Origin: Strigamia acuminata | Lineage: Eukaryota > Arthropoda > Chilopoda > Geophilomorpha > Linotaeniidae | Length of the DNA stretch: 64,000 nucleotides | Assembly: GCA_949358305.1 (NCBI GenBank) | Contig: OX442315.1 | Coordinates: 6,349,875-6,413,874 of the forward strand | Reading direction: 5' to 3' | Shown: positions 26,301 to 35,369 of the stretch, piece after piece | Layout of the letters: each line of letters begins with the position of its first letter | Position numbering within the stretch: position 1 is the first letter of the stretch | The notes under the pieces: generated by a model | Told to the model about the DNA's origin: nothing | The model's database searches: none | Seen by the model: the letters and a program-made list of their open reading frames with translations, nothing else | Program-made: the position numbers and the translations under genes

Positions 26301-26814
26301 TCGTCGTTTTGCTTATACAACCGCATCGACGTCCACCCCAAGCATTTCTCTTCACAATTCACGATTTCCAACACCTCAATCACCAATAAAATGTTGTCAT
26401 CGACGAAACTCGTGTGAAAATAAAATTCCTACAAATTATAAAAATATTAATGTCGGCCATGTTGTAAAAAACACAATTTGAAATTTATTTCCCCGCCTCT
26501 TTCCAGCAAATCGTATCGCTGTCGAATTCCTCTTTGCGGGTTCCTCCGCGACAAATGCGACCGAAAAACTGCTTGTAAACGGCATCGTAGAAGTGGATTT
26601 GCGCGATGTAGCTGCGATGAGTCTCCTATAGAAGTTTAAATCGAGTCAACAAATTGATTGCCATGGAAACGGGCGCCATTTTGCTTACTTGTGCGGGCGA
26701 TGGTGATTTCGGGACGTTTTGTACGGATTTAACTATTAGACTAAACGCGATATTATCCTCGGAGCTTCGTTGTATGCGATCCCAAGCGGGACTAATAAAT
26801 TCGATGGAATTCAT
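17331..26814 (-). CDS. NPHP4: Nephrocystin-4 (NPHP4), 19 exons
   Basis: Scaffold of the ciliary transition zone, partner of NPHP1 and RPGRIP1L. Exons (high to low): 26814-26689, 26625-26491, 26428-26271, 26207-26149, 26084-25917, 25401-25226, 24870-24746, 24676-24583, 24489-24274, 24207-23843, 23149-23072, 23011-22927, 22860-22717, 22129-21945, 21864-21675, 20209-19814, 19416-19123, 18070-17630, 17573-17331. Phases agree at every junction, giving about 1,225 aa (vertebrate proteins about 1,430). Family signatures along the whole length include YKQFFGR, FYFHTSF, FERRLQ-IGIHNG, RNEIVLQFLAF, AFFEFTLTNP, NVPFKFQTF, FVNLVDLNAHHVIQSWI and a C-terminal MSP/Ig-like end. The start MNSIEF aligns with the usual short N-terminus. 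Seventeen introns have GT-AG; the donor after exon 2 is not canonical. Several introns are largely tandem repeats. Confidence 0.93.
18124..18450. repeat. Tandem array in NPHP4 intron, 19-bp unit, about 17 copies
   Basis: Unit GTAAAAACTGGATTTTTGT with variants (AATACTGG; TCTGTAAAA near the right end). It passes directly into the 21-bp array that follows through hybrid units (TCTGCAAAAACTGG, then TGCAAAAACTGC). Confidence 0.93.
18451..19111. repeat. Tandem array in NPHP4 intron, 21-bp unit, about 31 copies
   Basis: Unit GTGCAAAAACTGCATTTTTGT repeated with very few variants. It runs to within about 10 bp of the donor of exon 19416-19123. All three plus frames and the minus strand stay open because the unit is 7 codons long; the resulting CAKTAFL-type proteins are artefacts. 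Confidence 0.95.
19440..19812. repeat. Degenerate tandem array in NPHP4 intron
   Basis: Units of about 17-22 bp such as TTTACACTAATTTACACTAA and AAATTTACGTTAATATGCAC fill the intron between exons 20209-19814 and 19416-19123. The motif ACGTTAATATGCACAAATTT is repeated four times near 19630-19700. Confidence 0.85.
20475..21072. repeat. Tandem array in NPHP4 intron, 30-bp unit, about 17 to 19 copies
   Basis: The unit AAAAATGCAGTTTTAATCAT + TTTGCATAAG is very regular from about 20560 to 21060, with a minor TTCCATAAG variant alternating in the left half. Edges decay into related ATGCA/AAGCAT-rich sequence. Confidence 0.95.
21073..21620. repeat. Degenerate extension of the 30-bp family
   Basis: Imperfect units containing TTTTAAGCATTTTATGCAC and AAAATATGCAATTTTAAGCA fill the rest of the intron up to the exon at 21675. 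It looks like an older, diverged part of the same expansion. Confidence 0.8.
22135..22660. repeat. AT-rich simple tandem tract in NPHP4 intron
   Basis: Built from AATTCAAAATAATTCAAAAT and TCGAAAATAATTAAAAATAA, becoming TTTCAAAAAATTTCAAAAAA to the right. Confidence 0.85.
23625..23770. repeat. Tandem array in NPHP4 intron, about 20-bp unit
   Basis: Five to six copies of ATCGATAAACAAACAAAAAA or ATCAATAAACAAACAAAAAA in an intron that is otherwise a loose (AAAAATnnAnC) repeat from about 23380. Confidence 0.85.
24890..25222. repeat. T/G-rich simple tract in NPHP4 intron
   Basis: Irregular TTTTTTGGATTTTTTGG and TTTTTTGTAATTTTTTAGGT units fill the intron between exons 25401-25226 and 24870-24746. 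Confidence 0.8.
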
Positions 26815-27272
26815 TGTGGTTTTCTTTCGGGAAAAACCATATCTCGTGCCTCGTTTTACAGCGGCATCACTCGCCTGACAATAAGCCAATCAAATCGCTC
26901 CATTTATATCTTTAATTTTTTTTTATTTTCGCATTAATTTTTTATTCATTTCTTTTTGAAATATATTTTAAAATTTTATTAATTGTACATTTTACGTAAA
27001 ATGTAAAAACAGTCGCCAGATTGTGTGTCTGCAGCTGCATCGCGTGTGCTAGTTAGTAGTTCTCCGTTCTCCCGCCAGGCCATCAACATTCAAGTGGTTT
27101 ATTTATTTATAACTACAGAAAGATAGTGTAATACAAAAATCCGTAAAATTAATACCACTCGGGCATTTATTTGAGACAGTAACGGTATACAATTAATTTA
27201 AATATTTTTTTATACACTCTGTATAATTTCCTCTAAAACACTCAAAAGTGGACAATTGTTTTCAACCAGCAA
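26815..27272. other. NPHP4 upstream region and TRAF-like 3' flank; no gene
   Basis: AT-rich sequence without exons. From about 27145 it aligns with 58340-58478 (GGCATTTATTTGAGACAGTAACGG / GCGTTTATTTGAGGCAGTAACGG), which marks the left edge of the TRAF-like duplication. Confidence 0.5.
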
Positions 27273-28105
27273 TAGGCATGTGCGAATTTGCGATTAATCG
27301 CAATGCGATTTTTTTTTGGTTGAATATCGCAGCTATTTAATTCACTAGCTGTTGTTTGCGATATATCGCAAATGCGAATTATTGCGAATTATTGCGATTA
27401 TTGCGAATTATTGCGAATTATTGTGAATTATTGCGGATTATTGCGGATTATTGCGGATTATTGCGAATTATTGCGAATTATTGCGAATTATTGCGAATTA
27501 TTGCGATTATTGCAAATTATTGCGATTATTGCAAATTATTGCGATTATTGCAAATTATTGCGATTATTGCGATTATTGCGAATTATTGTGAATTATTGCG
27601 AATTATTGCGATTTAACTTAAATCGCATATAGATGGAGTGTGGGTGGACCAACAATTCAATCAACACGCGCGAATTGTTGATCAAATAATTCTGACTTAT
27701 GAATTGTCACATCACAACAACACAAGTCAAAGCCCGATTTTGCGGTGAAAATCTCCGATTTTGCGGTAAAAATCTCCGATTTTGTGGTGAAAGTCACCGA
27801 TTTTGTGGTGAAAGTCACCGATTTTGTGGTGAAAATCACCGATTTTGTGGTGAAAATCACCGATTTTGCGATTATTGCGATTATTGCGAATTATTGCGAA
27901 TTATTGCGAATTATTGCGAATTATTGCGATTATTGCGAATTATTGCGAATTATTGCGAATTATTGCGATTACTGCGATTACTGCGATTATTGCGATTATT
28001 GCGATTATATCGCGATATATCGCGAATACAATATATTGCGCAAAAAAATCGCAACAATCCAATATCGCAATCGCATTCGCGACAAAAATTAATCGCACAA
28101 GCCTA
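27273..28105. mobile_element. hAT-type MITE with internal TTGCGA arrays
   Basis: An 833-bp element with ends TAGGCATGTGCGA and (reverse) TAGGCTTGTGCGA, flanked by the 8-bp duplication ACCAGCAA (27265-27272 and 28106-28113). The paralogous locus at about 58480 has the uninterrupted sequence (CAACCAGTAACATTT), an empty site. Eight-bp target duplications and YAGNG-like ends fit the hAT superfamily. The inside is almost entirely tandem: TTGCGAATTA/TTGCGATTA units (27370-27615, 27866-28010) and an 18-bp unit CACCGATTTTGTGGTGAA (27735-27865). It encodes nothing credible. Confidence 0.9.
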
Positions 28106-29975
28106 ACCAGCAACATTTAAATCTAGTTTGAAAAACATTTTGCCATTCACTACATATTTTGATTGATTTTCACCTAAAGGAATAAATTCTGCAATTTTAA
28201 ATTCTACGTTTGGCACAGCGTATGTTGGTCTGTCAAAAGCATGTTTAAAATTTATAATATCAGATTTTATAGCCTGAGAATAATCAGATGTGCCTGTCAA
28301 TTGATCAATCAAGGTAATTCGTCCATGATACTGCATAGGCCAATGAAGAAATGCATCATTTGAACCTTTCATCACTTGAAGATACACAAATAAGTCACTT
28401 TCCTTTCTCGTTCTACTGCCATTTGGATGTAGAAATAGCATTAGTCGCATTTTGTAACCGTTTTGCTTACAACTAGTGTAAAAATAATTGCTATAATTGG
28501 GACATAGCAACCCCATTGCTGCAAAATGGAATTTCCAGGTGTAATTGAACGGCGAAAAGGTTGCCGGTTTGTTCATCAAATCCATTTCTTTGAATAAATG
28601 AAATTAGTTAATAATTTAACAACCATTTAATAATTCTACCAATCTTGTCAATCAGAAATTTCCTGTCCACGGCTGAAACAAAGTTTGCATTTTTTTTGTC
28701 TCGGGTTTTAACTAAACAAACAAAACTATTCTTACCCACAGCTTTAGACAACTGATCTAAAATCAAAGGAAATCAACATGAAAAGAGCAGTCAATAAACG
28801 TTTGAATCACTCACTGTTTGCCATTATCACAGTGGTCAGAGTGTTTTGGTAGTTTTCTAAATTGTCGCACTGTTCGCTTTTCTGTTTAGTCAGCATCTCT
28901 AAACAAAAATCTCATTTTAGGGTTTACAATCGCACGAAAACAGTAGCAGCTGTGGTGATCTCGAATTTTATTTCAATAAAATTCGTTGTCACCACTAAAA
29001 AGAATATTTATTTACTCTCCCTAATTTGGCACACACCAAATTAGTACAAGTGTGTCTGGGAAGTGAAAACTCCCTCGGCACACTTCATCCCAATTTGGCT
29101 GGGGTAGGGTGCAAGTTCCACCGTTTTAGTGCAACAAATCCTTTGTTGCACTAATGTAAGTTCCCTGCGCACGTCTCTGCGCACTTCGTCCAAATACTGC
29201 AATTCAAACTGCCAATATAATTTACCAAAAAACATCTCGTTGAATGAACGTTGTTCCAACCGGAGGTCGTTCATTTTCTTGTCTTGCTTTTCTATGGGAA
29301 TAAAATTTAACCACTTGACAAAGAAAACCACCTGTTGGTTATGTTTTACCTAAAAGAACTTTCATTTCTTTGCAGCACTCGTTCTGTTTTCATCAAAATT
29401 GAAATAAAATTGTTGGAATTATAGTTGTTCAATAACAATATTGATTCTACCAATACCTGACCACTGCTGCTACCAACTGCGTTTTGACGTGGTACTGGTC
29501 CGGAAAATAAACGTTGCACAATCAATCCGTTACTCGATTGCTGAAATGCAAGAAATTTACAAACACCCCCAGTAGCACGGATGATCGATTTAACATCGCA
29601 ATATTGTACTCACAAGTGTCGGTAAGCCAAAATTTGTCTTGGCTCCACATCGATAGCAGAAGATGCCATCACTAAGCTGTTCCTTGGTAAAAGTGGATTT
29701 CGCACCACATCTGAACAGAAAATACAAAAATAAATAAATAAATAAATAAATAAATAAAAGTTGTGCTGAAGTAAGAAATTTGAGCTTAGATTGATCGGTT
29801 AGTTGTTCCACTGCAACTGAAAGTCTGGCCACTTGTTTGGTTTCAATTTTTGAGGGGCGCTAGGCAACAAACCGAGCAACAAACAAACTCATCGACAGAT
29901 GTCCGCCACATGGATTATTAAACTAAATAAAGCAATTTCCACTTACTCGGAACACGTAAACACTTCTAAATTCAT
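28103..29975 (-). CDS. TRAF-like protein with C-terminal MATH domain, 8 exons
   Basis: Exons 29975-29947, 29710-29614, 29540-29457, 29383-29350, 29291-29226, 28898-28815, 28756-28736 and 28587-28103 join with consistent phases into 299 aa. The N-terminus has two Cys pairs (TCSECGAK and CYRCGAK) that could bind zinc but no RING. A coiled-coil region follows (from EKQDKKMNDLRLEQR, residues about 82-140), then a TRAF-C/MATH domain (about 140-299: YTWKF, GYKMRLMLFLHPNG, LFVYLQVMKGSNDAFLHWP, FKHAFDRP). TRAFs couple receptors to signalling through trimerised coiled coils; the same role is inferred here. The stop codon TAG is supplied by the first bases of the hAT MITE. Divergent from the gene at 30287. 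Confidence 0.82.
28952..28995. repeat. Intronic hairpin
   Basis: GTGGTGA..CGAATTTTATT pairs with AATAAAATTCG..TCACCAC around a 4-base turn. In the paralog at 62.7 kb a different inverted-repeat element occupies the same place. Confidence 0.65.
29021..29044. repeat. 24-bp inverted repeat
   Basis: CTAATTTGG and CCAAATTAG are separated by CACACA. It lies in the intron between TRAF-like exons 5 and 6, in a segment (about 29020-29225) with no counterpart in the paralog. Confidence 0.6.
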
Positions 29976-30286
29976 CGCGACTAACTTGTAAATGAGACAC
30001 GCACGCACGGCAATTGAAGTCAACGACTAGACCACAGAATAACCACAGACCTGAATACTACTGGACTGCGAGCTTGTGAGCGGAGGAGGTATTGTTGACA
30101 GGAAGTGATGTCATAGCTCCGCTCCAACTTCCTGCCATCGCCATACTCCCGGCAAATTCAATATTTCACTTGTTTTTTTCTAGTTTCTTCTTGTTTTTAT
30201 GAATTTTTTGGTGTTTATTTATTTTTACATTTAAATAAATACATTTTTAATTTTTTGTACTTGTTCTGCGTTGTTTTTTTTGTAAA
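29976..30286. promoter_or_regulatory. Divergent intergenic region (TRAF-like gene / coiled-coil gene)
   Basis: The 311 bp between the two ATGs must hold both promoters. It is less AT-rich around 30010-30160 and shows no clear TATA box. Shared regulation of the two genes is an inference from layout only. Confidence 0.45.
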
Positions 30287-30869
30287 ATGGCACATTCTAG
30301 CCTTTGGAATGAGGAATTGATGCAGATGTTAGAGGTAAGTTAAAAAAACATTTTTATACAATTATTAAAGATTTTTTATTAGTTTAACAAATAATTTATA
30401 CTAAAAATTTTAAACATAAAATAGGAATTGAACTTAGTTGAAGGACACAACCAGCCTTCTGGAGTTGGAGACATTATCCAGTAAAAATTAACTTTTACTT
30501 TAATAATAATAATAACAATAATAATAATTATAATAATAATAATGATAATAATAATTATAATAATAATAATGATAATAATAATTATAATAATAATAATGAT
30601 AATAATAATTATAATAAGAATAATAATAATAACATGTTTAATTCTCAATATTCAACAATACAGTAGTAATAATACTAGTAAAATAATAATAGTAATATTA
30701 GTAAAATGAAATGAAAAGAAAGACCTTAATTGTAAAAAACATCATCTTATGATATTAACATTATTTTTCAGTTTCAAAACTAGAAGAAGCGACTAAATTT
30801 TTGAGCGAGTTAACAAATTTGGAACAATTTGATAGTGTGATAAATGATGAAGTTGAGAAGATGTGGTGA
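30287..30869 (+). CDS. Small acidic coiled-coil protein, 3 exons, now truncated by an LTR
   Basis: Exons 30287-30334, 30438-30480 and 30772 onward join in frame (starting MAHSSLWNEELMQMLE, then LKDTTSLLELETLS, then SKLEEATKFLSELTNLEQF). The helical, Glu/Leu-rich product is unlike any family I can name. At 30862 a solo LTR interrupts exon 3 and the frame stops after MW at 30869. In the pre-insertion sequence (30861 joined to 32123) the frame would read on for about a dozen codons, so the loss is at the C-terminus only. The second intron carries a long TAATAA microsatellite (30500-30640). Confidence 0.55.
30500..30680. repeat. TAA/ATAATG microsatellite
   Basis: Simple AATAATAAT tract with regularly interspersed TGATAATAATAATTATAA in the second intron of the small coiled-coil gene. 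The minus-strand poly-isoleucine frame here is an artefact. Confidence 0.9.
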
Positions 30870-32118
30870 CCACGAGGTCACAGAAGTGTTTTAATAATTT
30901 TATATCATAATAAAGAGATTTTAGTAGTTAGAATTATTAGTTTGTGGTGATTCGGCATCATCTGAAGAAGTAATTAGTAGATAATTATCGAGCTGCTAAC
31001 CCTCGCCGCTAGGAGGTGTCAGAAACGTCGACTAGACTGACTAGTCTCGTGTTTCTGCGAACCTGCATAATCATGATGATTTGCATATAACGTCATTTCC
31101 GGTTTAGATATAAGGCCGAAGCTTGACCGGAAACGAGATTACAGTTATACCAATCTCAGCAAGAGCACCATCTACCTCACCTTTCAGGCCGTTTCACGGA
31201 TTGATCGAGGACCGGTGCCCGCTGACCATTTCAACTGTACAACAGCCACATTTATTTAGCGTAGCCAATCTACGCTAGAATAAATATCCGAACGACATTC
31301 GTTTAATTCGCACGAGAAAGCGAATTCTCGCGTGTTCATTATAACACGTGGAAATAACCCTAAACATCAAAACAGACCACGCGTAGGACTAAACAATTGG
31401 ATCCGCCATTGTTTAGCGGCAACTCGTATTCGCAGCCGAATCCGAGGACCACCATAGGAATCATCTTATCTTATATTGTATTTAGTAAGGATATCCAATA
31501 AAGCAGTATTTGAAGTATATTATATTTCCCGAGTGTATCGTTATTATTTATTATCTTTTTAACCACAAAGTCGAATCACGACACGTTGTCATATTATTAC
31601 AGGAAAACTAGCTATACTAGTTTTGCCGTTTCTGCGGGGTTAACATAACAACGTCATGAATTTGCATAATTCCCCGAACTTATGCGAATACGTCATTTCC
31701 GGTCCAGCTGGTATTTAAACCCGTGTATTAACCGGAAACCCCAGTTTATAGATACCAGAGCAACATTAGCATCACCACCTCACCGTCAGGCCGAATTTCC
31801 GGATTGATAGAGGATCGATGCCCGTTGCCAAATACATCTATAAATCAAAGTCACAGATATTTATCGTAGCAATACTACGATAGTAATATCTACCGAAGCA
31901 AAGCGAAGCGTTTGCGAACACGTGTTTCGCCAGACGCCATTACCCTAGACAACAGAAGCCACGTGTAAGTCTGCCGTGCAGCAACAATCGTATCCGACCG
32001 AAGGATCCGAGACCACAACAGTATTATTAAGTATTATTGTATTATTACAAGTGTTAAATAATAGGTTATTTGTAAGATATTTGCGTATAAGTTTATTACC
32101 GGACACAGGATTACGACA
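30862..32118 (+). mobile_element. Solo LTR with a related solo LTR nested inside
   Basis: The outer LTR starts TGTGGTGACC and ends TTACGACA, with a 4-bp duplication AAGA (30858-30861 and 32119-32122). Removing the inner copy leaves about 610 bp. It contains TATTTAAACC (possible TATA region) and the block CATTTCCGGT...ACCGGAAAC shared with the inner copy. No internal coding region remains, as expected after LTR-LTR recombination. Confidence 0.75.
30943..31583 (+). mobile_element. Inner solo LTR
   Basis: A 641-bp LTR starting TGTGGTGATTCG and ending CGAATCACGACA, inserted into the outer LTR with a near-duplicate AGTT/CGTT. It has GATATAAGG (TATA-like) and CCAATAAAGC (polyA-like). Inner and outer copies share several blocks, so they belong to one family. 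Confidence 0.7.
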
Positions 32119-32390
32119 AAGATGATGCCAGTGGTTGCCAATTCAAACTTGCAATGATCATGCTGTGTTTCCAACTATTTAAGAAGAAATTGAGTTCTAA
32201 AAAAATGGACTTGGAAGTGGAAGGTGAAGTGGTTGTGATTGAAAAGGAAGAATTTGATATAATTGAGTACATTGGGGGGAGTGTTTTGCAAAGGCAAAAA
32301 AAATCTGCTTATCATCTAAAAAACCAGGAGTTGAAACAAGATCAGAATAAAGTCAATAAACCTTCCACGCCGTCGAAATATGCCTCATAA
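32119..32390 (+). pseudogene. Severed 3' part of the coiled-coil gene and a transposase-like ORF fragment
   Basis: The first about 40 bp complete the interrupted exon of the 30287 gene. A separate open frame (32121-32390) contains FDIIEYIGGSVLQRQKK, which resembles the EYIAGYV-type C-terminal signature of THAP9/P-element transposases, but only about 70 codons are present. I regard it as a relic with low certainty. Confidence 0.3.
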
Positions 32391-32469
32391 ATAAATAAAA
32401 CAATGTGTGCGTTTCCAAACCACAACAATGTGCGGCGAATAACGTCATTCATACGTTTTACACACGTCC

Positions 32470-32486
32470 ATATAATATAATATAAA
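32470..32486 (+). promoter_or_regulatory. TATA-like element upstream of LRR gene 1
   Basis: TATAATATAATATAAAG lies about 35-50 bp before the ATG at 32522, a plausible core promoter with a very short leader. Confidence 0.35.
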
Positions 32487-32521
32487 GAACTCGTTCGAAC
32501 CTTCCACCATTCGACATCGAC

Positions 32522-33859
32522 ATGCCACGCAGGAAACCAGCGTCGAGCCTGCAAGAATTGTGTTCAAATGTGGCAACTGATCGATTCGAAGATCTACAAG
32601 ATCAACTGGCAAATCAACCGGCCAGATTTCTTAACAACTTTTTTCAAAGACTGTGCATGCAATACGAAAGCACCGATCAATGTTTGCCTTCAAACATTTT
32701 CATTTATTCTCGCGCCGTAGCGCTACACCATCTGGATATATTTGATCTTGCCTCGACTCCTCTATACGAGAAAATAGGCCTAGTTTGTAAAAACCTCGTT
32801 GATTTAAACTTGGAACGATGTTCCACACATTCGCAAGATACCACGGTCAAACTGTTGCAAAGTTTACCGAAACTTCAACGTTTAAACTTGAGGTTTAGCA
32901 AAGAATTGACGAATCCAGTTCTAGTTGCAATCGGAAAGAATTGTCCGCTCTTGACACATCTAAACATCGCCGGTTGCACGCGTGTCACCGATGCCGGTGT
33001 CCGGGCTTTAAGCAGTTGCGGCAAGCTGCAGTATTTGAATATTAGGTCAATTCCTGCTAGAGTCAAAGGATATTTGTTCCTTCTCAACCGACTGCCCAAC
33101 CTAAAAGAGTTTCAACACGATAAATGGCTCGAAATATTCGCCAAGTTAGCAAAACTGTCCAACACACACAAAACTTTGCGCTCTTATTCCATCGAAAACA
33201 TTTCACGTACTTGTATTAGTAACGCGCACATTCCCATCGTCACGACCATTTTTCCAAATGTAAAAAGCTTAAGCGTGTGGGCAGTGGACGGAAATCAACT
33301 TCATCTGGATATTTTAACGTGGCCTCAACGATTGAGGTTTCTGCAGCTGTTCGGAGTTAGACCGGTCAATATTCGACTTATTGAGCGCGCTTGGCCAATG
33401 TTAGAAAAATTATCATTAATAGATTGTTCAATTGTCAACGAAAGTGACGATAGTGTTATTAATGTTCCATTGAAAAACCTTCGTCAACTGCGTTTAGGTT
33501 GTAGCGATTCATTCGTTACTGGCCAGCAAATGAAAACGTTATTGGTACCGTGTACAAGTTTAGAAGAATTGCACTTTTGTGATTGTGGAACGGAACTTTC
33601 TGACGATTTCATTTCGGAACTTGTCGGAGCGAATGCGTTAGAAAACCTGCAGGTTTTAGCATTTTCAACGTGCCGCTTGATTACTGCAGCTTCCATCTTA
33701 AAATTCTTGGGACTGCCAAATTCAATCAATAAGTTATACTTGTGGCAATGCCTTAATATTAATAATAATAATAATCAAATTAAAAGCTATATCAAAAGCA
33801 AAAACTTGGATGTGCAGGTTAATGTGTCGAAGGCACCTTTTCCATCACAATTTACCTAA
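32522..33859 (+). CDS. LRR protein 1 with N-terminal BC-box-like motif, single exon
   Basis: A 445-aa intronless ORF. Residues 9-18 (SLQELCSNVA) fit the elongin-C-binding BC-box pattern (S/T)LxxxCxxx(A/V) seen at the same place in ZYG11/ZER1-type receptors. Leucine-rich repeats of the cysteine-containing kind follow from about residue 85 to 425 (for example CPLLTHLNIAGCTRVTDAGV). By analogy it may be the substrate receptor of an elongin BC-Cullin ubiquitin ligase; this is inference from the motif and LRRs. About half-identical to LRR gene 2 at 35370, with further decayed copies nearby, so the locus expanded by local duplication. Confidence 0.7.
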   Translation: MPRRKPASSLQELCSNVATDRFEDLQDQLANQPARFLNNFFQRLCMQYESTDQCLPSNIFIYSRAVALHHLDIFDLASTPLYEKIGLVCKNLVDLNLERCSTHSQDTTVKLLQSLPKLQRLNLRFSKELTNPVLVAIGKNCPLLTHLNIAGCTRVTDAGVRALSSCGKLQYLNIRSIPARVKGYLFLLNRLPNLKEFQHDKWLEIFAKLAKLSNTHKTLRSYSIENISRTCISNAHIPIVTTIFPNVKSLSVWAVDGNQLHLDILTWPQRLRFLQLFGVRPVNIRLIERAWPMLEKLSLIDCSIVNESDDSVINVPLKNLRQLRLGCSDSFVTGQQMKTLLVPCTSLEELHFCDCGTELSDDFISELVGANALENLQVLAFSTCRLITAASILKFLGLPNSINKLYLWQCLNINNNNNQIKSYIKSKNLDVQVNVSKAPFPSQFT

Positions 33860-34230
33860 AACAAGCATTTATAGACGTCCAAAATGTAAAAAATTGGCCC
33901 AAATTTTAGTAATAACTGGTTAATTAGACTGCTGACTTATAAATAAAAATTCCTTTCCTTCAAACATTTTCATTCAAAGTCACAACAGCATTTGGCTCAA
34001 CTATCTACAGTCAACAGTAAAACACTCTACATCAGTGTTGGTTTGGGAATGCGAAAGGCTGGAAATCTCCAATCCATCGAAGAAATAATGTATTCCTATG
34101 TTTACAAAGACATTTTAGAACAAAATCTTGATGAATAAAAAAATATTGGGGTTGATTATTGTAGTACTTAACCTGTGTATTTCGTTGAATAAAATTACTT
34201 GTAATCTTTAACCCTAGTTGTACAGTTGTA
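33860..34230. other. No gene; LRR gene 1 3' flank
   Basis: AT-rich spacer between LRR gene 1 and the pseudogene fragment. AATAAA occurs at about 33942. Confidence 0.5.
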
Positions 34231-34555
34231 TTGTTGCGGATCCGAGAATTCCAACAATTGGTACCGTGTACGAGATTAGAAACATTGGGCATTGATGATT
34301 GTCCGATGTTTACTGACGATGTGATTTCGGAACGGGCTGCAATATCTGAAAGCTTTAAAACTTTCGTTGTGCGACTCTATTCTTTCCGCTTCGATCATAA
34401 AGTTGTTGGAAGTGCCAAATCCAATGAATGAGTTAATCGTCTGCCAGTGTGCTAGTATTGATATTTTCGCTTATGAGGAAATTAAAGCTTATGTAACAAT
34501 TAAAAACTTGGAATTAACGGTTAAAGATACTTTTACATTTTCAGAATTTTACTAA
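34231..34555 (+). pseudogene. LRR family pseudogene fragment (C-terminal third)
   Basis: Two frames together cover the C-terminal repeats of the LRR family: LVPCTRLETLGIDDC with FTDDVISE at 34255-34330, then SASIIKLLEVPNPMNELIV and IKNLELTVKD to 34555 in another frame. A frameshift lies around 34340-34390, and the first two thirds of the gene are missing. Confidence 0.75.
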
Positions 34556-35369
34556 CAATAATCAATCAGTAGTTATAATAAAAAATTAAACAAAAAAAAC
34601 TTGGGATTTCATGGGATTAATTTTCATTGGATTTTTTATAAGGTTTTTCACTGTTTTTTGCCTTTAATAAACACTGAAAATTGCAAATGTAAACCTGCAT
34701 TAAATAAAACCCCGTTTCATAATAAAATGTACAGAAATCCGAAAATCGTATCCACAAACAGCAGTTAGGTACTGTATAATAAATAGATGATCAAACAGTG
34801 AGTTCAAACGTTTGTTCATCATGCGTTACAGCGCCTCTAATAAGAATTTAAGATTATCCACACCGTCACATGTTTTACGAGTAAATTGACAATCAATATT
34901 GCTCAATTTCACGCAATGAAACCATACGAATGATGGCTAACTTGCTTGAACTTAATTGTGATTTTACTCGCGTTTTGTAGTGGTCGATGATTTCCTGTAA
35001 GCATTACAACAAGTGCATCCACCAAATGCACATGACGAATGACAAAAATGCATGTCTACATACATTAAATGTTCAAACGAATTTATTTTATGAGTAAAAA
35101 AAGAATGCTTTTGTCGTTGAAACTAATTTTCTAGACATTAAAGTTGTTATTTTAGTGCTTAAACTAAAACTAAAGCAAAAGAAGATTTTAAAGTATCCAC
35201 TGCAACACTACGACAAACAACACTGCAACACTCCATCAAAAGAGAACTGAAATCGAATTTAGCGCCATCTGCTACGCAAGATATACTGTAGATGGAGCCA
35301 CATGATGGAGCGATTGTGCGCAGAGCAGTCATTCCGTGATTAGACATTTCATGGCGATTTCCTATCAAC
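34556..35369. other. No gene; spacer and LRR gene 2 upstream region
   Basis: Nothing coding is visible. A segment at 35088-35205 also occurs at 58217-58337 and in part at 37380-37440, so it is a dispersed repeat. Confidence 0.5.
35088..35205. repeat. Dispersed repeat shared with 58217-58337
   Basis: Both copies contain TGAGTAAAAA, GAATGCTTTTGTCGTT, AACTAATTTTCTAGACA and CTAAAACTAAAGCAAAA in the same order. No ends are defined. Confidence 0.65.

Noticed and set aside
27370-28010. CRISPR-like regularly spaced repeats
   Set aside because: Units are contiguous without unique spacers, the context is an animal genome, and the arrays sit inside a MITE.
27356-28120. ORFs rich in Ile-Ala-Asn-Tyr-Cys repeats
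   Set aside because: They lie in the TTGCGA tandem arrays of the hAT MITE.
30379-30648. Poly-isoleucine ORF on the minus strand
   Set aside because: Translation of a TAA-type microsatellite.
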